From Paenarthrobacter sp. A20 (GTDB lineage: Bacteria > Actinomycetota > Actinomycetes > Actinomycetales > Micrococcaceae), in NCBI RefSeq assembly GCF_024168825.1, contig NZ_JALJWH010000001.1, forward strand, positions 2,790,001 through 2,854,000: 64,000 nucleotides of DNA, given 5' to 3'. The notes under the pieces are model-generated. The model had not been told where the DNA came from. It searched no databases and saw only the letters and a program-made list of their open reading frames with translations. Numbering within the stretch: position 1 is the first letter of the stretch; every line of letters begins with the position of its first letter. Made by a program: the position numbers and the translations under genes. Positions 16,512-29,070 of the stretch are shown one piece after another.

Positions 16512-17600
16512 CTAGAAGCGTCCGTGCGTCGACGCCACCGGGCAGTCGAAGCCGCGTCCGGCGGCGAGGCCCACTTCGTTGAGGTAGCTGACCACGATCC
16601 CGTAGGACTGCATCAGCGTCGTTTCCGTATAGGGAATTGAGTGCTTGGCGCAGAATTCACGCACGATTTTCGTGGCCTTGTACAAATGGGGGCGGGCCAT
16701 GTCCGGGAACAAGTGGTGCTCCACCTGACGGTTGAGCCCACCGAGGAGGAAGTCCATGAAGATGCCACCGGAGATATTGCGCGAGGTCAGGATCTGGCGG
16801 TTGAGGAAGTCAACACGGCTGTCCTTGGGGAGGACCGGCATGCCCTTGTGATTGGGCGCGAAAGAGGCTCCCATATAGAAGCCATAGACCATGATTTGCA
16901 CGCCAAGGAACGCGAATGCCATTCCGATGGGGAGGAAGGTGAAGGCGAGCACTGGAAGAGCCGCGAGCCTTGCCACGAGGATGGGCGTCTCCACCCAGCG
17001 GTGGCGTACCTTCTGCTTGCCGAAGACAAAGCGAAGCGAATCGAACTGCAGGCTCAGGCCCAGCAGCGTCAGGAGCGGGAAGAAGAACCAGCCCTGCTTC
17101 TTGGTGAGGAACGCCAGGCGTCCCTTGCGCTCAGCGGCCGCATCCTCGTAGAACACCAGGGCGTTGTTCCGGATATCCGGGTCTTTGGAAATGACATTGG
17201 GGTGGTTGTGGTGGGCACCATGCTTCTGCTCCCACCAGGAGTAGCTGATCCCGGCGACGCCGGTGGCCAGGAGGCGGGCTGACCAGTCGTTGGCACGGCG
17301 TGAGGCGAAGATCTGCTTGTGCCCGGCCTCGTGCGCCAGGAAGCTCAGTTGTGTGCAGAGAATGCCCACAGCTGCGGCGATCAGGAGTTGGTACCAGGAT
17401 TCGCCGATCAAGGCGAAGCCGAGCCAAGTGCCGGCCATGAGGAGTGCCAGGGCCACGAAGACCCAGATGTAGAAGCCGCTCCGGCGTTCGAGGAGTCCTG
17501 CGGCTTTAACGCTCTTGAGGAGCTCTGAATAGCTTTGGACGACGGGATTGGGTTGAATAGCGCGAGCTTTGGGGCGCTCAGCGGTGGACGTGGGTGACAT
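16512..17600 (-). CDS. Membrane fatty acid desaturase
   Basis: The product has about 362 residues. The three histidine boxes of membrane diiron desaturases are present: HEAGHKQ, HGAHHNHPN and QVEHHLFP. Four hydrophobic segments (for example FYIWVFVALALLMAGTWLGFALIG and ILVARLAALPVLAFTFLPIGMAF) would span the membrane. The QVEHH box, with Gln in place of the first His, is characteristic of front-end/linoleoyl-CoA-type desaturases, although no cytochrome b5 domain is fused. Likely introduces double bonds into membrane acyl chains. The ATG at 17600 (MSPTSTAERPKA) is chosen; the frame extends upstream to 17666, but those 22 residues look untranslated. It diverges from argC. Confidence 0.9.
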   Translation of the reverse strand: MSPTSTAERPKARAIQPNPVVQSYSELLKSVKAAGLLERRSGFYIWVFVALALLMAGTWLGFALIGESWYQLLIAAAVGILCTQLSFLAHEAGHKQIFASRRANDWSARLLATGVAGISYSWWEQKHGAHHNHPNVISKDPDIRNNALVFYEDAAAERKGRLAFLTKKQGWFFFPLLTLLGLSLQFDSLRFVFGKQKVRHRWVETPILVARLAALPVLAFTFLPIGMAFAFLGVQIMVYGFYMGASFAPNHKGMPVLPKDSRVDFLNRQILTSRNISGGIFMDFLLGGLNRQVEHHLFPDMARPHLYKATKIVREFCAKHSIPYTETTLMQSYGIVVSYLNEVGLAAGRGFDCPVASTHGRF

Positions 17601-17717
17601 GAATGTGCCCCGTATCGCTAACGGGCAACGCTGCAGCCGACGTTCGGACTGCACGGTCTGGATCACCCTCCACTAAGCATACGCGCAATGGTCTAAATAA
17701 TGAGACGCATCACAACT

Positions 17718-17753
17718 GCATGCATAAATATCGGACAGCATGAATATTCTTGC
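17718..17753. promoter_or_regulatory. ARG-box-like operator upstream of argC
   Basis: GCATGAATATTCTTGC (17738-17753) is palindromic except for one position per arm and contains GAATATTC. A related AT-rich half (GCATGCATAAATAT) starts at 17718, giving the tandem ARG-box arrangement bound by ArgR hexamers. It ends 14 bases before the argC ATG and would cover the promoter. ArgR is encoded in the same operon. Confidence 0.65.
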
Positions 17754-17767
17754 TGTACAGTGGAGCT

Positions 17768-18799
17768 ATGACTATTTCTGTTGCCGTCTCCGGTGCCAGC
17801 GGCTATGCCGGAGGAGAAGTGCTGCGCTTGCTTGCGGGCCATCCGAACGTCACCATCGGTGCGATCACTGCGCACAGCAATGCCGGTTCAAGACTAGGGG
17901 AGTTGCAGCCGCATCTCCATGGTTTGGCCAGCAGGATTCTTGAAGACACCACCGTGGAAAACCTGTCCGGCCACGATGTCGTGTTCCTGGCCCTGCCGCA
18001 CGGAGCTTCCGCTGAGATCGCGGCCCAGCTGCCGGAAGGCACGGTAGTCATCGACGCCGGCGCGGACCACCGCCTCCAGGATGCCGCGGCGTGGGAAAAG
18101 TTCTACGGTTCGGCACATGCGGGAACGTGGCCTTACGGCCTGCCGGAATTGCCAGGCCAGCGCGAGGCCCTCAAGGGTGCCACCCGCATCGCCGTCCCCG
18201 GCTGCTACCCGACGTCGGCCCTGCTGGCCTTGACGCCCGGGTTCGCCAACAACCTCCTCCTGACGGACGACGTCGTGATTGTCTCCGCCTCAGGTACCTC
18301 CGGTGCCGGCAAAGCAGCCAAGGTCAACCTTATTGGGGCTGAAGTCATGGGTTCCATGAGTCCCTACGGCGTAGGTGGCGGACACCGCCACACTCCTGAA
18401 ATCGAACAAGGGCTGTCCAACGCTGCTGGCGAGCCGGTGACGGTGTCCTTCACGCCTACCCTGGTTCCCATGAGCCGGGGCATCCTCACTACGGCCACAG
18501 CGAAAGTTGGCCACGGCGTCACTGAAGCCGAGCTTCGCCAAGCCTGGGCAGATGCTTACGACGACGAACCGTTCGTGCACCTTCTTCCAGAAGGCCAGTG
18601 GCCCACCACCAAATCGGTGCAGGCTTCCAACCACGCCGTGATGCAGTTGGCCTTCGACCAGCACACGGGCCGCGTGATCGTGACCTGCGCTATCGACAAC
18701 CTCACCAAGGGGACCGCAGGCGGAGCCGTGCAGTCCATGAACATTGCCCTCGGCCTGGACGAAACCGCCGGCCTGAACCTGCAGGGAGTTGCACCGTGA
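17768..18799 (+). CDS. argC: N-acetyl-gamma-glutamyl-phosphate reductase
   Basis: The product has 343 residues. Third step of arginine synthesis: NADPH-dependent reduction of N-acetylglutamyl phosphate. The NADP-binding start [18 protein letters not shown] and the catalytic Cys in [15 protein letters not shown] are clear, as is HRHTPEIEQ near the active-site His. First gene of argCJBDFRGH. I start at the ATG 17768; an upstream in-frame start at 17750 lies inside the operator. Distance from operator to start is so short that the leader must be very short. Confidence 0.96.
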   Translation: MTISVAVSGASGYAGGEVLRLLAGHPNVTIGAITAHSNAGSRLGELQPHLHGLASRILEDTTVENLSGHDVVFLALPHGASAEIAAQLPEGTVVIDAGADHRLQDAAAWEKFYGSAHAGTWPYGLPELPGQREALKGATRIAVPGCYPTSALLALTPGFANNLLLTDDVVIVSASGTSGAGKAAKVNLIGAEVMGSMSPYGVGGGHRHTPEIEQGLSNAAGEPVTVSFTPTLVPMSRGILTTATAKVGHGVTEAELRQAWADAYDDEPFVHLLPEGQWPTTKSVQASNHAVMQLAFDQHTGRVIVTCAIDNLTKGTAGGAVQSMNIALGLDETAGLNLQGVAP

Positions 18800-19962
18800 C
18801 CATTACCGCACCCAAGGGATTCCGCGCCGCTGGCATCAAGGCCGGCATCAAGGCCTCCGGCAACCCGGATTTTGCCCTCGTGGTCAACGACGGTCCGTCC
18901 AAGGCCGCCGCCGCAGTCTTCACCTCCAACCGGGTAGCCGCTGCGCCGGTTCATTGGTCCCGCCAAGTGGTCAGTGATGGCCGTGTAGACGCAGTAGTCC
19001 TGAACTCCGGTGGCGCCAACGCCTGCACCGGGCCGCAAGGGTTCCAGAACACGCACGCCACGGCTGAGAAAGTGGCCGAAGTGCTGGGTGTCTCAGCTTC
19101 CGACGTCGTGGTTTGTTCCACCGGTCTGATCGGCGAGCAGCTGCCGATGGACAAGATCCTTCCGGGCGTGGATGCGGCTTTCCGCGAATTGTCGGAAGAT
19201 GGCGGCTCCGCTGCCGCCACGGCGATCATGACCACGGACAGTGTGTCCAAAGAAGCAGTCTTCACAGGTTTGGACGCCGAAGGAAAACAGTTCACCGTGG
19301 GAGGCATCGCCAAGGGTGCCGGCATGTTGGCGCCGGGTCTGGCAACCATGCTGGTGGTCCTGACGACGGATGCCCAGGTGCCGGCAGATGAGCTCGACGT
19401 CGTCCTTCGCGACGCCACCCGGGTCACCTTTGACCGCGCAGACTCTGACGGTTGCATGTCCACCAATGACACCGTTGTGCTGCTGTCATCGGGAGCCTCT
19501 GAGGCCTTGCCGTCCACCGAGCAGTTGGGCGCAGCCGTGACGCAGGTCTGTGCTGAACTGGCTCGCAAGTTGATCGGAGACGCCGAGGGCGCCAGCCACG
19601 ACATTGCGATCCGTACCTTCAACGCAGCCAGCGAACGCGACGCCGAAATCGTCAGCCGCAGTGTTGCCCGGTCCAACCTCTTCAAAGCTGCCATCTTCGG
19701 TAAGGATCCCAACTGGGGCCGCGTGCTCTCAGCTGTGGGAACCACTGATGCAGTGTTCGAGGCGGACCAACTCAACGTCGCCATGAACGGTGTGCAGATC
19801 TGCCGCAACGGCGCTATCGGTGATGACCGCAACCTGGTGGACCTGGAGCCTCGCGAAGTGCTGGTTGAAATCGACCTTCAGGCCGGCGACGCCGAGGCGA
19901 CCATCTGGACCAACGACCTCACGCACGACTACGTGCATGAGAACAGCGCCTACTCGAGCTGA
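18796..19962 (+). CDS. argJ: Bifunctional glutamate N-acetyltransferase / amino-acid acetyltransferase
   Basis: The product has 388 residues and starts at a GTG that overlaps the argC stop (GTGA). ArgJ transfers acetyl from N-acetylornithine to glutamate, recycling the acetyl group. The proenzyme cuts itself before the nucleophilic Thr in [17 protein letters not shown] (around residue 180). GGVNAC-like SGGANACTG and the late [13 protein letters not shown] are also typical. The reading frame is open far upstream (to 18598), but that part is the shadow of argC. Confidence 0.96.
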   Translation: MTITAPKGFRAAGIKAGIKASGNPDFALVVNDGPSKAAAAVFTSNRVAAAPVHWSRQVVSDGRVDAVVLNSGGANACTGPQGFQNTHATAEKVAEVLGVSASDVVVCSTGLIGEQLPMDKILPGVDAAFRELSEDGGSAAATAIMTTDSVSKEAVFTGLDAEGKQFTVGGIAKGAGMLAPGLATMLVVLTTDAQVPADELDVVLRDATRVTFDRADSDGCMSTNDTVVLLSSGASEALPSTEQLGAAVTQVCAELARKLIGDAEGASHDIAIRTFNAASERDAEIVSRSVARSNLFKAAIFGKDPNWGRVLSAVGTTDAVFEADQLNVAMNGVQICRNGAIGDDRNLVDLEPREVLVEIDLQAGDAEATIWTNDLTHDYVHENSAYSS

Positions 19963-19966
19963 GCTT

Positions 19967-20917
19967 ATGACAATGACTGCGCATACCCGCGAAACCACGT
20001 CCATGAGCGACGCCCAGGACAAAGCCGGCACGCTGATCGAGGCGTTGCCTTGGATCCAGCGTTTTGCCGGCACCACCATGGTGATCAAGTACGGCGGCAA
20101 CGCCATGGTTAACGATGACCTTCGTCGCGCCTTCGCCGAAGACATCGTGTTCCTCCACCACGTGGGCATCCATCCCGTGGTGGTCCACGGCGGTGGCCCC
20201 CAGATCAACTCCATGCTCGGCCGGCTCGGCATCGAGTCCGAGTTCAAGGGTGGTCTCCGTGTCACCACTCCCGAGGCCATGGACGTAGTCCGCATGGTCC
20301 TCACGGGCCAGGTGGGCCGTGAACTGGTGGGGCTGATCAACTCACATGGTCCCTACGCCGTGGGCATGTCCGGTGAGGATGGCGGGCTGCTGCGCGCCGT
20401 TCGGACGGGCACTGTTGTTGACGGCGAAGAAGTGGACCTCGGCCTGGTGGGCGAGGTAGTTGGCGTCGACCCTGCCGGTATCAAGGACATTCTCGACGCA
20501 GGTCGTATCCCCGTGATTTCGACCGTCGCCCCGGAGATCGTGGACGGCGGAAATGGCACCGGCCAAACCACTGGGCAGGTCCTGAACGTCAACGCAGACA
20601 CGGCGGCCGCAGCAGTAGCTTCGGCATTGGGTGCCACCAAGCTGGTCATCCTGACCGACGTCGAGGGCCTCTACGCCAACTGGCCGGACAAATCGTCGCT
20701 GATCTCATCGCTGACAGCCTCGGAACTCCGCGACATGCTGCCCAAGCTCGAATCGGGCATGATCCCCAAAATGGCTGCGTGCCTCAAAGCCATCGATGAA
20801 GGCGTAGAACGCGCACATATCGTCGACGGACGCCTCCCGCACTCGATGCTGCTGGAAACCTTTACGACCGCGGGCATTGGCACGCAAGTAGTACCCGACG
20901 AGGAAGTGAACGCATGA
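19967..20917 (+). CDS. argB: Acetylglutamate kinase
   Basis: The product has 316 residues. It phosphorylates N-acetylglutamate and is normally the arginine-feedback-inhibited step. Motifs: VIKYGGNAM (ATP), [10 protein letters not shown], and [25 protein letters not shown], all canonical for the amino acid kinase fold. An N-terminal helix of about 25 residues before ALPWIQRF is consistent with the arginine-sensitive hexameric type. Start at 19967, four bases after the argJ stop; a second ATG follows at 19973. Confidence 0.96.
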   Translation: MTMTAHTRETTSMSDAQDKAGTLIEALPWIQRFAGTTMVIKYGGNAMVNDDLRRAFAEDIVFLHHVGIHPVVVHGGGPQINSMLGRLGIESEFKGGLRVTTPEAMDVVRMVLTGQVGRELVGLINSHGPYAVGMSGEDGGLLRAVRTGTVVDGEEVDLGLVGEVVGVDPAGIKDILDAGRIPVISTVAPEIVDGGNGTGQTTGQVLNVNADTAAAAVASALGATKLVILTDVEGLYANWPDKSSLISSLTASELRDMLPKLESGMIPKMAACLKAIDEGVERAHIVDGRLPHSMLLETFTTAGIGTQVVPDEEVNA

Positions 20918-22305
20918 GCGAAACTGTTGGCCGCAACCCGACCGGCGATGGACCCCCCGCCCGTCCCCAGCCGCTCCCCGTCCTCGCAAGCTCGGACGGG
21001 GACCCCGGCGGCAGTGGGCCCATCGCGGTGCCCGAGCACACCCGGGGGTCCATCGCCGGATCGGATGCCAAAGCTTCCGTCATTACTGGAGTGAGTAATG
21101 GCGCCGACTGGCTTGCCCGTTACTCGTCCTCGCTGATGGGTGTTTTTGGTACCCCGCAGCGTGTCCTGGTCCGTGGTGCTGGGTGCCTCGTGTGGGATGC
21201 CGATGGCAAGGAGTACTTGGACCTTCTCGGCGGCATCGCAGTGAACGCCCTGGGCCACGCCCACCCTTTCGTCACCTCGGTGATTTCCAGCCAGTTGGCT
21301 ACGCTCGGGCATGTATCGAACTTCTTCACCAGCCCCACGCAGATCGCACTGGCCGAGAAACTTCTGGCCATCAGCAATGCACCGGCCGGTTCCAAGGTCT
21401 TCTTTGCCAACTCCGGCACCGAGGCGAACGAGGCAGCCTTCAAGCTGGCCCGCAGGAACAACCCGGACGGGAAGCGGACCAAGATCATCGCCCTCGAGGG
21501 CGCCTTCCATGGCCGCACCATGGGCGCCTTGGCACTCACGGCGAAGGAAGCATACCGTGCGCCATTCGAGCCGTTGCCCGGTGGTGTGGTCCACATTCCG
21601 TTCGGTGACATCGATGCCCTGCGTGCCGCCGTCGACGATTCCACAGCAGCCGTTTTCCTGGAGCCGATCCAGGGCGAAGCAGGCGTCCGGCCCCTGAGTA
21701 CCGAGTACCTGCAGGCCGCCCGCGAGGCAACCACCAAGGCCGGTGCGCTGTTGATCCTCGACGAAGTCCAGACCGGCATCGGCCGCACCGGAAAGTGGCT
21801 GGCCAGCGAAGACGCAGGAATTGTGCCCGATGCCGTCACGCTCGCCAAGGGCCTTGGCGGCGGCTTCCCCGTGGGTGCGCTGGTCACCTTCGGAAGTACG
21901 ACGTCGGCCCTGCTCACCGCAGGGCAGCACGGCACCACCTTCGGCGGAAACCCGGTAGCTACGGCCGCCGCGCTGGCCACGCTGCACGCCATCGAAAGCC
22001 AAGGTGTCCTGCAGAACGTGCTGAACCTCGGAGCGCATCTGCGCGAGGGACTGTCTGCCGTCGATGCTGTCACTGAAGTCCGCGGCGAGGGCCTGCTGAT
22101 TGGCTTCGATGTGAACGCCGACGTCGCGCCGGCCATGGTGACCGCAGCTTTGGATGCAGGCTTCATCATCAACAGTCCGGGCCCGCGGACCATCCGCCTC
22201 GCCCCTCCGCTGATCCTGACCACCGAACAGGCCGACCGATTCCTGTCAGCCCTGCCCGCCTTGATCGCCACGGCTACCGCCCAAACCGCTAAGGACGCAC
22301 AGTGA
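20914..22305 (+). CDS. argD: Acetylornithine aminotransferase with atypical N-terminal extension
   Basis: PLP-dependent enzyme converting N-acetylglutamate semialdehyde to N-acetylornithine. The core is normal: [46 protein letters not shown], and the PLP lysine in [14 protein letters not shown]. From the ATG that overlaps the argB stop (ATGA) the product is 463 residues. The first 59 are a low-complexity Pro/Gly/Asp/Ser segment encoded largely by an inverted-repeat element (20942-21059). An in-frame GTG at 21091, directly before [10 protein letters not shown], would give a 404-residue protein of usual size. Which start is used cannot be settled here. Confidence 0.94.
   Translation: MSETVGRNPTGDGPPARPQPLPVLASSDGDPGGSGPIAVPEHTRGSIAGSDAKASVITGVSNGADWLARYSSSLMGVFGTPQRVLVRGAGCLVWDADGKEYLDLLGGIAVNALGHAHPFVTSVISSQLATLGHVSNFFTSPTQIALAEKLLAISNAPAGSKVFFANSGTEANEAAFKLARRNNPDGKRTKIIALEGAFHGRTMGALALTAKEAYRAPFEPLPGGVVHIPFGDIDALRAAVDDSTAAVFLEPIQGEAGVRPLSTEYLQAAREATTKAGALLILDEVQTGIGRTGKWLASEDAGIVPDAVTLAKGLGGGFPVGALVTFGSTTSALLTAGQHGTTFGGNPVATAAALATLHAIESQGVLQNVLNLGAHLREGLSAVDAVTEVRGEGLLIGFDVNADVAPAMVTAALDAGFIINSPGPRTIRLAPPLILTTEQADRFLSALPALIATATAQTAKDAQ
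20942..21059. repeat. 118-bp inverted-repeat element at the argB-argD junction
   Basis: The ends are perfect 16-bp inverted repeats: CCGGCGATGGACCCCC (20942-20957) and GGGGGTCCATCGCCGG (21044-21059). Inside is a second perfect hairpin, CCCCGTCC (20976-20983) with GGACGGGG (20994-21001) around a 10-base loop. The element is in frame with argD and encodes most of its odd N-terminus. The form suggests a REP/MITE-like insertion; no second copy was noticed in this window. Confidence 0.7.
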
Positions 22306-23306
22306 GCACGTCAACCACCCGCCACTTCCTCAAGGACACGGACCTGAGCCCAGCCGAGCAGGCTGAGGTCCTGGAACTCGCGGTCCGGATGAAGGCAGCG
22401 CCATACAGCGTGCAACCCTTCGCCGCAGAGGGCAACGGCCGCAAGACCGTAGCAGTGATCTTTGACAAGACCTCCACACGCACGCGTGTTTCCTTTGCCA
22501 CCGGCATCGCGGACATGGGCGGCAACGCACTGATCATCAACCCGGGTGAAGCGCAGATCGGCCACAAGGAATCCGTGGAGGACACGGCCAAGGTCCTGGA
22601 GCGCATGGTGTCCACCATTGTGTGGCGGACCGGTGCGCACTCCGGGCTGGTGGCCATGGCGGAAAATTCCAAGGTCCCCGTGATCAATGCCTTGTGCGAC
22701 GATTACCACCCGTGCCAGCTGTTGGCCGACCTCCTGGCCGTCAAGGAACATAAGGGTGACTTGGCTGGTTTGAGCATGGCTTACTTGGGCGATGCGGCGA
22801 ACAACATGGCCAACTCCTACCTGTTGGCCGGTGTCACTGCGGGTATGCACGTTCGCATCTCCGGGCCGGAGGGCTACCTGCCTTCCGCGGAGATTGTTGC
22901 CGCTGCACAGGAACGCGCTGCAGAGACCGGCGGCTCGGTGCTGATCACCAGCGATGCCGCCGAGGCCCTCAAAGGTGCGGACGTCGTGGCCACCGACACG
23001 TGGGTCTCCATGGGCCAGGAATCCGAAAAGGAAGCCAGGATGCAACTCTTCCGCGAGTACTCCGTGGACGAGGCCGCCATGGCGCAGGCTGCGCCGGACG
23101 CCGTCGTGCTTCACTGCCTTCCCGCGTACCGCGGCTACGAGATTTCGGCCGGCGTCATTGATGGCCCGCAGTCAATCGTGTGGGACGAGGCAGAGAACCG
23201 GCTCCACGCCCAGAAGGCACTCATGGCATGGCTGATGCACCGATCGGGACTTGCGTTTGTTGACGGGCTTTCCCCCGTTGAGGGCACTGGGGAGAGCACG
23301 TTCTAG
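22302..23306 (+). CDS. argF: Ornithine carbamoyltransferase
   Basis: The product has 334 residues and starts at a GTG overlapping the argD stop. It makes citrulline from ornithine and carbamoyl phosphate. Signature motifs: STRTR (carbamoyl phosphate), HPCQ, the SMG loop in DTWVSMGQE and HCLPA near the C-terminus. The SMG loop distinguishes it from N-acetylornithine carbamoyltransferase. Normal length and normal codon use. Confidence 0.97.
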   Translation: MSTSTTRHFLKDTDLSPAEQAEVLELAVRMKAAPYSVQPFAAEGNGRKTVAVIFDKTSTRTRVSFATGIADMGGNALIINPGEAQIGHKESVEDTAKVLERMVSTIVWRTGAHSGLVAMAENSKVPVINALCDDYHPCQLLADLLAVKEHKGDLAGLSMAYLGDAANNMANSYLLAGVTAGMHVRISGPEGYLPSAEIVAAAQERAAETGGSVLITSDAAEALKGADVVATDTWVSMGQESEKEARMQLFREYSVDEAAMAQAAPDAVVLHCLPAYRGYEISAGVIDGPQSIVWDEAENRLHAQKALMAWLMHRSGLAFVDGLSPVEGTGESTF

Positions 23307-23845
23307 TGTCCGCCAATCCGTCCGTGCCGGGCGCCAGCCCTGCCACCAAGACTGCCCGGCAGGCGCGCATCACCGCGATCCTGACGGGTGAGTCCGTGCG
23401 CTCCCAGGCAGAGCTTGCAGCCCTGCTGGCGGACGACGGCGTTCAGGTCACCCAAGCCACCCTGTCCCGCGACCTTGTGGAACTCGGCGCAGTCCGGGTC
23501 CGTGGCAAGGAAGGCGCGTTGGTTTATGCCGTTCCGGGGGAGGGCGGGGACCGCAACGCCAAGAGCGGGGTCACGCAGGAAATCTTGGACGCACGGTTGA
23601 CCAGGCTTTGCGGCGAACTTCTGGTCACCGCGGAGGCGTCGGGCAACATCGTTGTCCTCCGCACCCCGCCTGGAGCCGCCAACTTCCTGGCACTGGCCGT
23701 GGACCACTCGGTGATGCCCTCTGTATTAGGTACGATCGCAGGCGACGACACTTTGCTGTTGGTCGCCCGGGATCCCGATGGCGGGGCGGAACTGGCGGCC
23801 CGTTTTCTGCGCATGGCCGAAGAAGCCGGGCCGGCCAACCAATAG
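23306..23845 (+). CDS. argR: Arginine repressor ArgR
   Basis: The product has 179 residues. The GTG start shares one base with the argF stop. The N-terminal winged helix-turn-helix shows [35 protein letters not shown]. The C-terminal hexamerisation/arginine-binding domain shows [18 protein letters not shown] with the Asp pair that binds arginine. It is expected to repress this operon via the operator before argC and possibly a site before argG. Confidence 0.95.
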   Translation: MSANPSVPGASPATKTARQARITAILTGESVRSQAELAALLADDGVQVTQATLSRDLVELGAVRVRGKEGALVYAVPGEGGDRNAKSGVTQEILDARLTRLCGELLVTAEASGNIVVLRTPPGAANFLALAVDHSVMPSVLGTIAGDDTLLLVARDPDGGAELAARFLRMAEEAGPANQ

Positions 23846-23850
23846 ATTTT

Positions 23851-23886
23851 CCAGCATTGATTCACACCAGCATTGATTCGAATGAA
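23851..23886. promoter_or_regulatory. Direct repeat and ARG-box-like site before argG
   Basis: CCAGCATTGATTC occurs twice (23851-23863 and 23867-23879) with a 3-base spacer. The second copy runs into TTGATTCGAATGAA (23873-23886), palindromic apart from one position per arm around ATTCGAAT. The position between argR and argG and the similarity to ARG half-sites suggest an internal ArgR-controlled promoter. Confidence 0.5.
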
Positions 23887-23912
23887 CCAAGCAACAACAA
23901 AGGAGCACTCTC

Positions 23913-26533
<2,621 letters not shown>

Positions 26534-26619
26534 AACGCCAGGCGGGGCGGCATTTCGCAGCGATGCCTTTTGGGCAGAGCATTGCCAGGTGCCGTCCCGC
26601 TGTGCGTTAACATGGCGCT

Positions 26620-27357
26620 ATGACTCAGATCACCCCCGACGCGCTGCCCGCAGAGCTTCACAAAGCCGCCGGCACCGTCACCCGCCTGCTCGCCAAACTG
26701 GACGACTCGTCCGTCGCTGAACCGTCGGAGCTTCCTGGCTGGACCCGGGGCCACGTCCTTGCCCACCTTGCCGGAATCTCCAACGCGATGGGCCGTCAAC
26801 TTGAGTACGCGCGCCGCGGCGAGACAGTGGAACTGTACGACGGCGGCATGGACGGGCGTACCAAAGCAATTGAACTTGCCGCTGGACACAGCCTCGCGCA
26901 GCACACAGAGTCCCTCACCTCTGCGTTGGGGTCTGCTGTTTCCGCATTTGACGCTTTGGGACCTGACGATTGGCAAGCGCGCATCGCCTACAGGGACGGA
27001 ACAGTGTTCGACGGCGGCCTCGCCTTGTGGCGCGAACTCACGATCCACGCCTCGGACCTGGGCCTGGGGTTCGGTCCGGAGACCTGGAGCCGACCGTTCT
27101 GCGAACACCTCATCGGGTTCCTCGCGGCACGCGTTCCCGAGTCGCGCAAGTTCGTCCTGCAGCCCACCGGCCTGCCCCCGCGGAGCATCGGCAGCGGCGG
27201 CACTTCGGTTGCCATCACGGGCATGCTCACGGACATCGCCGCGTGGCTTGCAGGCCGCGAGCCCAGCCTGGGAAGCCTCAGGGCTACGGCCGCTGCCGAC
27301 GGAGTCGAGCTTCCGGATCTTCTCCCGTGGCCGGCTGCCCTGCCCGCCAACCGCTAA
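26620..27357 (+). CDS. Maleylpyruvate isomerase-like, mycothiol-dependent DinB-fold protein
   Basis: The product has 245 residues. The four-helix DinB/MDMPI N-terminal domain shows LPGWTRGHVLAHLAGISNAM, in which the His residues would bind the metal, and WRELTIHASDLGLG, which supplies further ligands. The family uses mycothiol as cofactor, consistent with an actinobacterium. Annotated relatives include maleylpyruvate isomerase, but no aromatic catabolic genes lie nearby. The substrate is therefore unknown; a thiol-transfer or detoxification role is possible. Preceded by an 86-base gap after argH. Confidence 0.75.
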   Translation: MTQITPDALPAELHKAAGTVTRLLAKLDDSSVAEPSELPGWTRGHVLAHLAGISNAMGRQLEYARRGETVELYDGGMDGRTKAIELAAGHSLAQHTESLTSALGSAVSAFDALGPDDWQARIAYRDGTVFDGGLALWRELTIHASDLGLGFGPETWSRPFCEHLIGFLAARVPESRKFVLQPTGLPPRSIGSGGTSVAITGMLTDIAAWLAGREPSLGSLRATAAADGVELPDLLPWPAALPANR

Positions 27358-27371
27358 GCACCCAGACGCTG

Positions 27372-27459
27372 TCTCACGGATTTCCCTCTTTGGGGCGGCC
27401 CCCTCTCACGGATTTCCCTTTTTGGGGCGGCCCTCTCTCACGGCCCCTTGGAGAGAGGG
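27372..27459. repeat. 32-bp tandem repeat plus hairpin after the DinB-fold gene
   Basis: A 32-bp unit beginning TCTCACGGATTTCCCT repeats at 27372 and 27404, with a third partial copy (TCTCACGG) at 27436. The third copy merges into a perfect hairpin, CCCTCTCTC (27431-27439) with GAGAGAGGG (27451-27459). The hairpin lies between convergent genes and may act as their terminator. Confidence 0.75.
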
Positions 27460-27496
27460 ACGGCCGGAAGGGGGCGGTTGGTGACAGGGGCGGCCC

Positions 27497-28987
27497 CTAC
27501 GAGATTTTGGGCCGTGCCGCTGCCCGCCATAAGTGCATGGTCGCGTACGAGCGCCACGGGCTGACTTCCCGGAAATCCGCGCTGAGACCGGCCCCGGCGG
27601 GCAGGACCTTCAATCCGTTTCGCACCGCGGCATCATTGGCCAGGAAAACATCCGGAGAGCCGAGGACCCGCATTGCCACGTAGCCCACTGTCCAGGGCCC
27701 AATGCCGGGCAACGGGAGCAGCTTGCGTTCAAGGCCGGCAGGGTCGTCGCCGTAACCGAAGTCCAGTGCTCCTGTGGCCATCGCTTCGGCCGCAGCCACT
27801 ATGGAATCGATCCTGCGTTGTGGTCCCCTGAGTAGTGCCCGGCCGTGCTCGGCGATCTCAACCGCCGTCGGAAACAAAGTCTCCAAGCCTGGGGCGCCGG
27901 CCCCGGCCGGGGAACCTGCGGCGGACAATTGCGTGAGTGCTGTTCGCGCCGCCGCCACGGTGATCTGCTGGCCGATCATGGCCCTCATTAGCAGTTCCTG
28001 GGGATCCATGGCTCCCGGGACACGAATTCCGGGGATGGCCTCCACACTGATAGCCAGCCGGGGGTCTGAGGCCAATGCGTCGTCAATGGCCTGCGGATCG
28101 GCGTCGAGGTCGAACAGTCGGCGCACCCGACTCAGCAGCGCGGGGAGATCGTGCAGGTCCACAGCCGTGGCCGTGAGCTGCAATGGTTTACCCACTGCCG
28201 AGGGGCTGTACTTCACCGAGAACGAAGCACTGCCCCCCGCGAGCCGGATGGTCCGGGCGTAGGTCCGGCTGCCGTCGGCCCCTGTTCCTGCCAGTTCGAC
28301 TCCCGGGACCGCGCGAACTGCCAGGAAGTCGAAGATTCCCGGATCGAACGGTTCCCTGTAGGGCAGGGTCAGCGTCAGGGCCGCGGGAGCCGACTCGCAG
28401 GGAGCCGCAGAACCCCGGCGAACTCCGGATTTCACCCCGGTGGCGCGCAACGCCGTCGGGGTCATCGCGAACACCTCGCCGATGGTGTCATTGAATTGCC
28501 GCACGCTGTTGAACCCTGATGCGAAGGCTACATCCGCCAAGAGCATGGTGGTGGAGACCAAAAGGGTCCTGGCCGTCTGTGCCCTGCTTGCACGGGCCAA
28601 GGAGAGGGGACCGGCACCCAACTCGGTGCTGAGGATGCGGTTGAGCTGCCGTGCGGAGTAGCCCAATCTGTGGGCCAGTCCGTCAACGCCTTCACGGGTG
28701 ATGACGCCGTCGTTGATCAGCCGCATTGCCCGGCCGGCGATGTCCGAGCGGATGTTCCAGGCGGGCGTTCCGGGGACAGCTTCGGGGAGGCACCTCTTGC
28801 AGGCCCGATACCCGGCTTCATGGGCAGCGGCGGAGGTTTCGTAAAAAGTGACGTTCTCAGCTTTGGGCGTCCGGGCAGGGCATGAGGGCCTGCAGTAGAT
28901 TCCGGTGGAGCTCACGGCCGTAAAGAACTGGCCATCGAACCGGGTGTCGCGGGCGTCGATTGCCCTGTAGCGCTGCCAGAAGTCCAT
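27497..28987 (-). CDS. Ada-type methyl-sensor / AlkA DNA glycosylase fusion
   Basis: The product has 496 residues with four parts: an Ada N-terminal zinc domain (about 1-75) with Cys32, Cys36, Cys63 and Cys66; an AraC-type helix-turn-helix (about 85-175, [16 protein letters not shown]); an AlkA N-terminal domain (about 200-300); and an HhH-GPD glycosylase (about 310-490, [22 protein letters not shown], with catalytic Asp in ANDAAVRNG). The Cys spacing equals Ada 38/42/69/72, so Cys32 should accept methyl from DNA phosphotriesters and switch on transcription. The protein thus couples damage sensing with excision of alkylated bases. It diverges from mpg over 83 bases. Confidence 0.92.
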   Translation of the reverse strand: MDFWQRYRAIDARDTRFDGQFFTAVSSTGIYCRPSCPARTPKAENVTFYETSAAAHEAGYRACKRCLPEAVPGTPAWNIRSDIAGRAMRLINDGVITREGVDGLAHRLGYSARQLNRILSTELGAGPLSLARASRAQTARTLLVSTTMLLADVAFASGFNSVRQFNDTIGEVFAMTPTALRATGVKSGVRRGSAAPCESAPAALTLTLPYREPFDPGIFDFLAVRAVPGVELAGTGADGSRTYARTIRLAGGSASFSVKYSPSAVGKPLQLTATAVDLHDLPALLSRVRRLFDLDADPQAIDDALASDPRLAISVEAIPGIRVPGAMDPQELLMRAMIGQQITVAAARTALTQLSAAGSPAGAGAPGLETLFPTAVEIAEHGRALLRGPQRRIDSIVAAAEAMATGALDFGYGDDPAGLERKLLPLPGIGPWTVGYVAMRVLGSPDVFLANDAAVRNGLKVLPAGAGLSADFREVSPWRSYATMHLWRAAARPKIS

Positions 28988-29070
28988 GGCTTCATCCTGC
29001 CAGCCCGCCAGTGACCCCTGCTAGCGGGAATCGGACATGGCCGTGGAGTGGGTCTTGCTAGGGTCTGGGC

